Assembly (NCBI GenBank): GCA_002394605.1 | Contig: DGUI01000017.1 | Span: 1-64,000 of the forward strand | Direction of reading: 5' to 3' | DNA length: 64,000 nucleotides | Source: Mageeibacillus sp. UBA4314 | GTDB taxonomy: Bacteria > Bacillota > Clostridia > Saccharofermentanales > Saccharofermentanaceae | Shown here: piece by piece, positions 1 through 7,329 of the stretch | Numbering within the stretch: position 1 is the first letter of the stretch | Layout of the letters: each line of letters opens with the position of its first letter | The notes under the pieces: model-generated | Seen by the model: only the letters and a program-made list of their open reading frames with translations | The model's database searches: none | What the model was told of the DNA's origin: nothing | Translations under genes and position numbers: made by a program

Positions 1-683
1 GTGATGGATACGTCAACGTTCTCCTTCCACATGATGGCAACGCCTTCCTGAACATCGTTTGCACCGTAGCAGTTAACCTTTGCACGGGGGGATGAAGGAT
101 CCTTGGAGTAGCACTTCCTGGATACTTCCTCTACCTCACCTGTGAAGTAGTTGTACTTTGTCTCAACAAATGTGAATCCGTTGATCCTGGAAATGATCTG
201 TGCAGCATCCTTGCCAAGACCGTTGAGGATAACTCTCAAAGGCTTCTGACGGACCTTGTTAGCCTTCTCAGCGATACCGATGGCACCCTCTGCAGCTGCG
301 AAAGACTCGTGACCTGCGAGGAATGCGAAGCACTCTGTGTCCTCTTCGAGGAGCATCTTGCCGAGGTTGCCGTGACCTAAGCCAACCTTACGTCTGTCAG
401 CAACAGAACCGGGGATACAGAAAGCCTGGAGACCGATACCGATAGCGGCAGCAGCCTCAGATGCCTTGCGGCAGCCCTTCTTGATAGCGATAGCAGCGCC
501 TACCGTGTAAGCCCACTTAGCGTTCTCGAAACAGATGGGCTGGATGCCCTCGATCAGGTGATATACATCAAGACCTGCTGCTTCTGTGATCTCTTTACAC
601 TCTTCGATAGATGAGATGCCATATTCCTTAAGGCAAGCAAGGATCTGGGGTTCTCTTCTCTCATATGATTCAAATAATGCCAT
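1..683 (-). CDS. GGGtGRT family protein (3' end outside window)
   Basis: About 227 codons read leftwards from ATG at 681-683 and run off the window edge, so the C-terminus is missing. The N-terminus MALFESYERREPQILACLKE and the later stretch around IGLQAFCIPGSVADRRKVGL match the family I recall as GGGtGRT proteins; the naming motif would lie in the missing part. Function is not established. The family usually sits beside a NifU-like scaffold protein, as it does here. The start is fixed by a strong CAGGAGGAG ribosome-binding site at 691-700. It lies 21 nt after the scaffold gene, so the two are probably co-transcribed and may share an Fe-S or metal-related role (inference). Confidence 0.8.
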   Translation of the reverse strand, partial: MALFESYERREPQILACLKEYGISSIEECKEITEAAGLDVYHLIEGIQPICFENAKWAYTVGAAIAIKKGCRKASEAAAAIGIGLQAFCIPGSVADRRKVGLGHGNLGKMLLEEDTECFAFLAGHESFAAAEGAIGIAEKANKVRQKPLRVILNGLGKDAAQIISRINGFTFVETKYNYFTGEVEEVSRKCYSKDPSSPRAKVNCYGANDVQEGVAIMWKENVDVSI

Positions 684-704
684 ATTCTTTACTCCTCCTG
701 TTCC

Positions 705-1397
705 TTACTGCTTCCTGGGATCGATGAACTTAGCTGCATCTGCAACTCTGCCGTACTTACCGCAAGCCTTCTCATAAGCTGTGTTAGCGTCGTCACCGGC
801 CTTGATGAAATCCATCATCTTACCGAAGTTAACGTACTTATAGCCAATGATCTCTTCGTTCTCGTCAAGAGCAACATCCGTGATGTAGCCGTCTGTGAGC
901 TCGAGGTATCTGGGACCCTTGTCAAGTGTGCCGTATGTTGTACCGACCATTGAACGTGAACCCTTACCGAGGTCCTCGAGACCTGCACCGATCTGGAGAC
1001 CGTCCTCAGAGAAAGCACTCTGTGTTCTGCCGTAAACGATCTGCAGGAACAGCTCTCTCATTGCCGTGTTGATAGCGTCGCATACGAGGTCAGTATTAAG
1101 AGCCTCGAGGAGTGTGAGACCGGGAAGGATCTCAGCTGCCATAGCTGCGGAGTGTGTCATACCGGAGCAGCCGATCGTCTCGACCAATGCTTCCTGGATG
1201 ATACCATCCTTAACGTTGAGAGACAGCTTACAAGCACCCTGCTGAGGCGCACACCAGCCGATACCGTGTGTGTAGCCGGAAATGTCAGTAATCTGCTTTG
1301 CCTGTACCCACTTAGCCTCTTCCGGGATAGGAGCGGCGCCATGGTGTACACCCTGTGTTACAGGGCACATGTTCTTGACTTCTGTTGAATAGATCAT
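705..1397 (-). CDS. NifU-like iron-sulfur cluster scaffold family protein
   Basis: A 230-residue protein that I place in the iron-sulfur assembly scaffold family which accompanies GGGtGRT proteins. Conserved-looking Cys residues occur at MCPVTQG (~11), GWCAPQQGACKLSL (~48-57) and TIGCSGMTHSAA (~78), a pattern compatible with metal or cluster binding. No transmembrane segment or signal peptide is seen. The start ATG has AGGAGGAT immediately upstream (1401-1408). It is the first gene of a leftward two-gene unit with the GGGtGRT gene, divergent from the phosphatase at 1519. The family assignment is from sequence resemblance; the actual client is unknown. Confidence 0.75.
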   Translation of the reverse strand: MIYSTEVKNMCPVTQGVHHGAAPIPEEAKWVQAKQITDISGYTHGIGWCAPQQGACKLSLNVKDGIIQEALVETIGCSGMTHSAAMAAEILPGLTLLEALNTDLVCDAINTAMRELFLQIVYGRTQSAFSEDGLQIGAGLEDLGKGSRSMVGTTYGTLDKGPRYLELTDGYITDVALDENEEIIGYKYVNFGKMMDFIKAGDDANTAYEKACGKYGRVADAAKFIDPRKQ

Positions 1398-1463
1398 ATT
1401 ATCCTCCTAAAAAATAAAATACGGATTAGAAATCACCTAAAAAGTTACCATATCGGGCGTTAA

Positions 1464-1492
1464 TTATCAAGCAAACAGAGTGTGAATATAAA
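1464..1492 (+). promoter_or_regulatory. predicted promoter of the phosphatase gene
   Basis: TTATCA (1464-1469), a 17-nt spacer and TATAAA (1487-1492) lie 27 nt before the ATG at 1519. No clear Shine-Dalgarno sequence sits between them, so initiation may be near-leaderless or weak. Confidence 0.45.
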
Positions 1493-1518
1493 GGCAAAAT
1501 TGTGATATCATCCTACTC

Positions 1519-2193
1519 ATGGATTTATACATATTGAGACACGGAACTACGGCATGGAACGTGGAACATAAACTGCAGGGCAGAACGGACATACCCCTGG
1601 ATGACAGGGGCGTCCTTATGGCGGAGCTTACAGGACGGACACTGAAGGAGAAAGGTGTCCGCTTTGATCTCGTGTTCTCAAGCCCGCTGATAAGAGCGTA
1701 TGAGACGGCGCATCTAATAGCGCCGGACTCGAACATAGCAACGGATGACAGGTTGTTGGAGCTGTCTTTCGGGCAGTGTGAGGGCAAGGTGACAGATGAC
1801 ATGCTTAAAAGTGATAGCAGCCCGTTCAGGTTCTTCAAGAAGGATCCCGTGAAGTACAACGAGGAGATCCCGAAGGAAGGCGGCGAGTCCCTCGTAAGCC
1901 TCCTGGAGCGCACTTCGGATTTTCTCCGGGAAGTCATAGAACCATATGCTGCTACCAACAAGCGGATCCTGGTATCAGGCCACGGGGCGCTGAACCGCGG
2001 ACTTCTCATGCATATCCGCGGTACTTCGGACTTAAGCTTATTCTGGGGGACCGGCCTTCAGGTCAACTGCGGGATGACAAGGGTTACTGTCTCTTTGTCA
2101 CATGAGAAGACCCCAGTGTATGAAACTACCGGGGAATCAATGATCTTTTATGATGAATCTCTGATGATAGATCCGTCGAAGGATCTTGTCTGA
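1519..2193 (+). CDS. histidine phosphatase family protein (phosphoglycerate mutase-like)
   Basis: A 224-residue cytosolic protein of the histidine phosphatase superfamily. The catalytic RHG motif is at residues 7-9 (YILRHGTTAWN), and the second His is in LVSGHGALNRG near residue 161. The superfamily transfers phosphate through a phosphohistidine; substrates range from phosphoglycerate to alpha-ribazole phosphate and phosphosugars, and nothing here decides among them. The start is set by the fold, since the first strand begins at once. It is a single-gene unit, divergent from the Fe-S pair and convergent with the DJ-1 gene, whose stop lies only 6 bp away. Confidence 0.85.
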   Translation: MDLYILRHGTTAWNVEHKLQGRTDIPLDDRGVLMAELTGRTLKEKGVRFDLVFSSPLIRAYETAHLIAPDSNIATDDRLLELSFGQCEGKVTDDMLKSDSSPFRFFKKDPVKYNEEIPKEGGESLVSLLERTSDFLREVIEPYAATNKRILVSGHGALNRGLLMHIRGTSDLSLFWGTGLQVNCGMTRVTVSLSHEKTPVYETTGESMIFYDESLMIDPSKDLV

Positions 2194-2198
2194 TCTTA

Positions 2199-2756
2199 TC
2201 AGAACCTGATGTTGGACTTGAGTTCTGCAGCAGCTTCTTCTCCTGCCAGATAGCTTACGATCGCCAGTCCGAAGTCAACTGAAGTACCCATCGCCTGGCT
2301 CGTGATGATATTGCCGCATGTTACGGCCTTGCTGTCTTTGTCGAGGATGGCGCCGCCTTCAGTGAGCTTATCCCAGAATCCCGGGTTACATGTCGCATTC
2401 TTTCCGCCCAGTATCCCCATCCCTGAGAATACCGTAGGCGCGGCGCAGATGGCTGCGATGCCCTTGCCCTGATCGTTGAACTTCCTGATGTTATCCTTGA
2501 GCTTGTCACAATCATTTAGATTGTTTGTTCCCTTGACACCGCCGGGAAGGATCAGCATATCGTAATCATCGAAGACGATCTCATCTATCTTCATGTCAGC
2601 CGTTATCACTACGCCCCTTGAAGCAGTTACCGTCCTGCTCTCCATTACGGATACGACATCAACATCTATCTTCGCCCTGCGCAGAAGGTCGACGGGCGTG
2701 ATCGCCTCGACTTCCTCCGAACCGTCAGCAATAAAGAGTGCAACTTTCTTAGTCAT
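2199..2756 (-). CDS. DJ-1/PfpI (YajL-like) family protein
   Basis: 185 residues of the DJ-1/ThiJ/PfpI fold. The nucleophile-elbow Cys104 lies in GIAAICAAPTVF and the acidic partner Glu is in DGSEEVEAIT near residue 15, so the reactive-Cys pair is intact. Family members act as deglycases or glyoxalases or in oxidative stress protection; which applies here is not visible. It is the last gene of the dapL-glmS-lysA unit, 53 nt after lysA, with AGGTTATTTCCC before the ATG. It may have its own promoter. Confidence 0.85.
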   Translation of the reverse strand: MTKKVALFIADGSEEVEAITPVDLLRRAKIDVDVVSVMESRTVTASRGVVITADMKIDEIVFDDYDMLILPGGVKGTNNLNDCDKLKDNIRKFNDQGKGIAAICAAPTVFSGMGILGGKNATCNPGFWDKLTEGGAILDKDSKAVTCGNIITSQAMGTSVDFGLAIVSYLAGEEAAAELKSNIRF

Positions 2757-2809
2757 GGGAAATAACCTCCGTAAACTTGATAGAACAATTATACCCCATT
2801 AATGCCGCT

Positions 2810-4078
2810 TTATTCCCAGAACCCTTCAAGCGTCGCGAAATAATCGTCCAAAGTCTGTGCCCTTCTGATCATCTTGACAGATCCGTCTTCCCTGAGGAGG
2901 AGCTCAGATGACCACAGCCTTCCGTTATAGTTATACCCCATCGAGAACCCGTGTGCTCCCGTATCGTGGATGACCAGGATATCCCCCTTGTCGATCTTCG
3001 GGAGTTTCCTGTCTATCGCGAACTTATCGTTATTCTCACAGAGGCACCCCGTAACGTCATAGACATGATCTACGGGCTTATCTTCCTTGCCGAGGACTGT
3101 AATGTGATGATATGAACCGTACATCGCAGGACGCATCAGGTTAGAAGCACAGGCATCAACACCAATGTATTCCTTGTAGATGTGTTTCTCGTGGGTAGCT
3201 CTTGTCACGAGGTGGCCATAAGGACCCATCATGAACCGTCCGAGCTCCGTAAAGATCGCCACGTCACCCATCCCGTTTGCAGTCAGCACCTCTTCATAAG
3301 CTTCCCTGACCTTGCTGCCGATGATGGCGATATCATTAGCCCTCTGGCCGGGCTTATAGGCGATCCCGACGCCTCCGGACAGATTGATGAACGACAGGGT
3401 GACTCCTGCTTCTTCCCTGATCTTGAGCGCGAGCCTGAACAGGATCTTTGCAAGCGTCGGATAGTAGTCATCTGACAGGGTATTACTTGCCAGGAAAGCG
3501 TGTATCCCGAGCTTTTTTACTCCCAGTTTGCTAAGCCTTCTGTACGCTTCGATTATCTGCGGTTCGGTCATGCCGTACTTGGCCTGTCCGGGATTATCCA
3601 TGACCTGGAAGCCCTCACCGGTACCGCCTAAAGTGAACACTCCACCGGGATTAAACCTGCATGACATTACCTCCGGGAGCTTTCCGCCTAATGCCTCCAG
3701 GCAAAGGTCGATGTGGGTAATGTCATCGAGGTTAATTATTCCGCCTATGTCCCTGCATTTCGCGAATTCCTGAGGAGGCGTGACATTGGATGAGAACATG
3801 ATGTCACCGCCCTTCACATTGCACCTTTCCGCGAGGATAAGTTCCGCCATGGATGAGCAGTCAAGACCGCATCCCTCCTCATGAAGGATCTTGAGGATCG
3901 TGGGGTTCGGAGTCGCCTTCACCGCGAAATACTCCTTATACCCTTCGTTCCATGCGAAAGCCTTCTTAAGCGCCCTGACATTCTCCCTTATCCCCTTCTC
4001 ATCGTAGATGTGAAAAGGCGTGGGATACTGCCTTATGATCTCTTCAGCCTGTTCCTTGTTTATAAATGGTGTCTTCAT
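2810..4078 (-). CDS. lysA: diaminopimelate decarboxylase
   Basis: 422 residues, a fold-type III PLP enzyme that converts meso-diaminopimelate to lysine and CO2. The PLP lysine is K54 in YFAVKATPNP. The SGGVGIAYKPG and FTELGRFMMGPYG phosphate-binding/active-site segments are present, as is the C-terminal catalytic Cys region VTGCLCENND. An ornithine/arginine decarboxylase of the same fold is less likely, given the nearby dapL and dapF. The ATG follows the glmS stop with one base between (TGATATG), so the two genes are translationally coupled. It belongs to an operon led by dapL and an ANTAR-type attenuator. Confidence 0.9.
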   Translation of the reverse strand: MKTPFINKEQAEEIIRQYPTPFHIYDEKGIRENVRALKKAFAWNEGYKEYFAVKATPNPTILKILHEEGCGLDCSSMAELILAERCNVKGGDIMFSSNVTPPQEFAKCRDIGGIINLDDITHIDLCLEALGGKLPEVMSCRFNPGGVFTLGGTGEGFQVMDNPGQAKYGMTEPQIIEAYRRLSKLGVKKLGIHAFLASNTLSDDYYPTLAKILFRLALKIREEAGVTLSFINLSGGVGIAYKPGQRANDIAIIGSKVREAYEEVLTANGMGDVAIFTELGRFMMGPYGHLVTRATHEKHIYKEYIGVDACASNLMRPAMYGSYHHITVLGKEDKPVDHVYDVTGCLCENNDKFAIDRKLPKIDKGDILVIHDTGAHGFSMGYNYNGRLWSSELLLREDGSVKMIRRAQTLDDYFATLEGFWE

Positions 4079-4079
4079 A

Positions 4080-5939
4080 TCATTCTACCGTCACGCTCTT
4101 TGCCAGGTTCCTGGGCTTATCGACATCGCATCCTTTGTACACAGCCATGTAGTACGCAAACAACTGGCAGGGCAAAACTGCGAGTATGGGTGCCATGAGT
4201 TCATCGCAGTCGGGGATGATGAACTTCTCGTTGCATGAGAACTTCACTCCCTTAAGTCTCTCGGGAACGATCGCCAGTACCGTTGCGCCCCTCGTAGCAA
4301 CTTCCTTGATGTTGGACTCCATCTTGGATACGAGCTCATCCTGAGTGATGGGACATACGACGAGTGTTCCTTCTTCGATCAGCGCTATGGTGCCGTGCTT
4401 GAGCTCGCCGCCGGCGTACGCCTCCGAATGGATGTAGGAGATCTCCTTGAGCTTGAGGGAAGTCTCCATGGACAGATAGTAATCAAGTCCCCTTCCGATG
4501 AAGAACGTGCTCTCAACATTGAAATGCGTTGATGCAAACCTCTGTATCTCCTTCTGCTTATCGAGTATCTTCGCAAGCTTATCCGGGATTGCAAGAAGCT
4601 CATCCTGGTAGTATCCGTATTTCTCCTGATCTATCTTACCGAGCAGGCTCGCGAACTTCAGAGCGATCAGATACAGGCATCCGAGCTGTGCGACATATGC
4701 CTTGGTCGAAGCAACGGAGATCTCGGGTCCTGCAGCCGTGTACAGAACGTCATCTGCTTCACGCGCGATCGTGCTTCCGATGACATTGACTATTGCAAGT
4801 GTCCTGCTTCCGAGTTCCTTTGCTTTCTTCATCGCATTGCGGGTATCGAGCGTCTCACCTGACTGCGATATGACGAGCGTCAGCGTGTGCTCGTCGATGA
4901 TCGGATCTGAGTAGATGAATTCACTTGCCACTCCGCATACGACCGGGATCCTGCACAGCTTCTCGATGAGGTATTTGCCTACGCACCCTGCATGGTATGC
5001 CGTGCCGCATGCGATGATGTTTATGTTGTGTACGTTTGCCAGATATTCCTTATCGATATTAATGTGCTCAAGGTATATGTCCCCGTCCTTGATCCTCGGT
5101 TCGACAGTCGATTCGAACACCTTGGGTTCCTCGTGCATCTCCTTCATCATGAAGTGCGCATATCCGCCTTTCTGTACAGAGTCTGCATCCCACTCCACTG
5201 CATCGACGCTGTATTCAACAGGTTCACCGTAAACGTCAGTGATATCGATCCTGTCCTTGGTCATCGTAAGGATCCAGTTATCCTCAAGGAATACGACATC
5301 CTTTGTGTACTCGATCATGGCAGTAACGTCAGATGCGATGAAGTTCTCGCCCTTGCCGATGCCGACTACTACAGGGTTATCCTTCTTGGCGCAGATAAGT
5401 CTGTCAGGAGCGTCAACGCAGAGCACGCAGAGGGCATAAGATCCGACGATATCCTTGAGGGCCCTTCTTACGGCCGCATTGATATCCGTACAGTCATACA
5501 GCCTGTAGTAATACTCTATGAGCTGCGCAGCAACTTCCGTATCAGTCTCTGATGCGAACTTATATCCCTTCTTTTTCAGAAAGCTCCTCAGTTCCGCATA
5601 GTTCTCTATGATGCCGTTATGGACTACGCAGATCTTGCCGTTCATCGACATGTGAGGGTGCGAGTTCTCATCACTGGGAGCTCCGTGTGTTGCCCACCTC
5701 GTATGTCCGATCCCTGCAGAGATCCTGTTCGTATGCTTGTCATCGAGCGTATATCCGGCCTCTGCAACAGCCTGCCTAAGTTCCTTGACATAACCCTTCT
5801 TCTTGACGATCTCGAGCCTGCCTTCTTTGATGAAAGACACCCCCGCAGAATCGTATCCCCTGTACTCCAGAGTTGACAGACCGTTGAGCAATACACCCAA
5901 TGTATTGCGTGGTCCTATATAACCCACTATACCGCACAT
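4080..5939 (-). CDS. glmS: glutamine--fructose-6-phosphate aminotransferase (isomerizing)
   Basis: 619 residues, normal for GlmS. It makes glucosamine-6-phosphate from fructose-6-phosphate and glutamine, the first step to UDP-GlcNAc and peptidoglycan. The N-terminal nucleophile Cys2 (MCGIVGYIG) begins the class II glutaminase domain. Two SIS sugar-isomerase domains follow (for example IACGTAYHAG and the ISQSGETLDT loop), and the C-terminus ends PRNLAKSVTVE as in the family. It lies 15 nt after dapL, so there is no room for the glmS ribozyme that often controls this gene in Bacillota. Expression should instead follow the dapL leader. Confidence 0.97.
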   Translation of the reverse strand: MCGIVGYIGPRNTLGVLLNGLSTLEYRGYDSAGVSFIKEGRLEIVKKKGYVKELRQAVAEAGYTLDDKHTNRISAGIGHTRWATHGAPSDENSHPHMSMNGKICVVHNGIIENYAELRSFLKKKGYKFASETDTEVAAQLIEYYYRLYDCTDINAAVRRALKDIVGSYALCVLCVDAPDRLICAKKDNPVVVGIGKGENFIASDVTAMIEYTKDVVFLEDNWILTMTKDRIDITDVYGEPVEYSVDAVEWDADSVQKGGYAHFMMKEMHEEPKVFESTVEPRIKDGDIYLEHINIDKEYLANVHNINIIACGTAYHAGCVGKYLIEKLCRIPVVCGVASEFIYSDPIIDEHTLTLVISQSGETLDTRNAMKKAKELGSRTLAIVNVIGSTIAREADDVLYTAAGPEISVASTKAYVAQLGCLYLIALKFASLLGKIDQEKYGYYQDELLAIPDKLAKILDKQKEIQRFASTHFNVESTFFIGRGLDYYLSMETSLKLKEISYIHSEAYAGGELKHGTIALIEEGTLVVCPITQDELVSKMESNIKEVATRGATVLAIVPERLKGVKFSCNEKFIIPDCDELMAPILAVLPCQLFAYYMAVYKGCDVDKPRNLAKSVTVE

Positions 5940-5954
5940 ATGATCATTGCCTCC

Positions 5955-7139
5955 TTAAAGCAGTTCTCTGAGCCTGCTGCAGGCTTCCTTCGTGTTCTCA
6001 TGCGTCCCGAAAGCGGTGAGCCTGAAGTAACCTTCTCCCGCCTCGCCGAATCCCTCACCGGGCGTTCCGACGATCTGAGCTTTACCAAGCAGGTGATCGA
6101 AGAACGTCCAGCTGTCCATGCCGCCGGGACACTTAAGCCAGATATAAGGCGAATCCTTTCCACCCGTGTAATAGATCCCCTTCTCATCAAGGACTGCTGC
6201 GATCATGTCAGCATTCTCCTGATAGTAAGCAATATTCCTCATGCACTGTCTGATGCCTTCACCGGACAGGACGGCTTCAGCAGCACACTGAACGGGATAA
6301 GATACGCCGTTGAACTTTGTTGCCTGCCTCCTGAACCACATCTTATTAAGGCTCGTTCCATCATCCGCCTTAAGATCCTCAGGCACTATTGTCCATCCGC
6401 ATCTCGTTCCGGTAAATCCCGCGAACTTCGAGAAAGAGCATACTTCAATGGCACATTCCCTTGCGCCTTCTATCTCGTATATCGAGTGAGGAAGATCGCC
6501 TGTGATGAACGCCTCATAAGCAGAGTCGTAGATGATGAGCGAACCCGTCTTAAGAGCATACTCCACCCACTTTGTAAGCTGCGCCCTGTCATATGCCGCA
6601 CCCGTAGGATTATTCGGTGAGCACAGATATATCACGGCAGCTCCATCTTCCCTTATCTGATCCGGCATTGGAAGAAAACCGTTCTCGCTGCTGCCGCTGA
6701 TATATGAGATCTTATTGCCGCTCATGAGGTTGGAATCGACATAGACCGGATATACGGGATCGGGGATGATGATCTTGTTGTTCCCAAGTATGTCGACGAG
6801 GTTTCCGATGTCGCTCTTGGCGCCGTCCGAAATGAAGATCTCAGACAGTCTGATGTCTGCCGTATAATGGTCTGCTATGGCCTTCTTGAGGAACTCGTGA
6901 CCGCTTTCGGGCGGGTAGCCCCTGAATGTCTCCTGCCTGCCCATCTCGTTTGCTGCCCTGACCATGGCTTCAACGGCAACAGCAGGCAGCGGAAGGGTCA
7001 CATCACCTATTCCGAGCCTGATGAGCTTTGCGCCGGGGTTCTCCTCCTGATACCTGCGCACGCGGGACGCGATCTCGGAGAAGAGATATGTTTCCTTGAT
7101 GTTCTTAAAGTTACTGTTAGTCTTGATGTTCATACTCAT
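5955..7139 (-). CDS. dapL: LL-diaminopimelate aminotransferase
   Basis: 394 residues, a fold-type I PLP aminotransferase. It converts tetrahydrodipicolinate plus glutamate to LL-diaminopimelate, bypassing the succinylase and acetylase routes. The family N-terminus (YLFSEIASRVRRYQ, IRLGIGDVTLPLP), SDGAKSDIGN, the PDPVYPVYVD segment and the PLP-lysine motif SFSKFAGFTGTR are all present. The start may be ATG 7139 or the in-frame ATG two codons later; neither has a strong Shine-Dalgarno sequence. It is the first gene of dapL-glmS-lysA, about 20 nt after the attenuator at 7157-7213. Glutamate is the amino donor, which fits nitrogen control. Confidence 0.95.
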   Translation of the reverse strand: MSMNIKTNSNFKNIKETYLFSEIASRVRRYQEENPGAKLIRLGIGDVTLPLPAVAVEAMVRAANEMGRQETFRGYPPESGHEFLKKAIADHYTADIRLSEIFISDGAKSDIGNLVDILGNNKIIIPDPVYPVYVDSNLMSGNKISYISGSSENGFLPMPDQIREDGAAVIYLCSPNNPTGAAYDRAQLTKWVEYALKTGSLIIYDSAYEAFITGDLPHSIYEIEGARECAIEVCSFSKFAGFTGTRCGWTIVPEDLKADDGTSLNKMWFRRQATKFNGVSYPVQCAAEAVLSGEGIRQCMRNIAYYQENADMIAAVLDEKGIYYTGGKDSPYIWLKCPGGMDSWTFFDHLLGKAQIVGTPGEGFGEAGEGYFRLTAFGTHENTKEACSRLRELL

Positions 7140-7156
7140 TTACCGCTTTCTTTGCA

Positions 7157-7213
7157 AATAAAAAAGCGCTCATCAACGGCAGGTTACCCTGCCGCTGACA
7201 AGCGCCATTGCTT
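7157..7213 (-). promoter_or_regulatory. ANTAR-type antitermination leader of dapL operon
   Basis: On the minus strand AAGC-AATGGC-GCTT (7213-7200) forms a 4-bp stem with a six-base loop, A at position 1 and G at position 4. Its 3' half is part of the 5' arm of an 18-bp terminator stem (7205-7166, loop GTAA) followed by T6. The small hairpin and the terminator therefore cannot coexist. Bound ANTAR protein would stabilise the small hairpin and allow readthrough into dapL. Confidence 0.8.
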
Positions 7214-7223
7214 ACGTCAATGA

Positions 7224-7252
7224 TTTATACTCTTATTTTCCGGAGATGTCAA
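7224..7252 (-). promoter_or_regulatory. dapL operon promoter
   Basis: Minus-strand TTGACA (7252-7247), a 17-nt spacer and TATAAA (7229-7224). The predicted RNA start is near 7217, only about 4 nt before the small hairpin. Confidence 0.75.
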
Positions 7253-7267
7253 GTTGATACTGCTATA

Positions 7268-7301
7268 GAGGACCTGCCTTCCCGAAGGAAAACAGGTCCT
7301 C
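7268..7301 (-). terminator. stem-loop after glnN
   Basis: GAGGACCTG pairs with CAGGTCCTC around a nested CCTT/AAGG helix, 29 nt past the glnN stop. No U-run follows on either strand, so it may be a processing or stability hairpin rather than a classical terminator. Confidence 0.5.
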
Positions 7302-7329
7302 ACAAAGCGGTATGGAACGGGCTTTCTTA

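Noticed and set aside
5940..5954. glmS ribozyme
   Set aside because: Only 15 nt lie between dapL and glmS.
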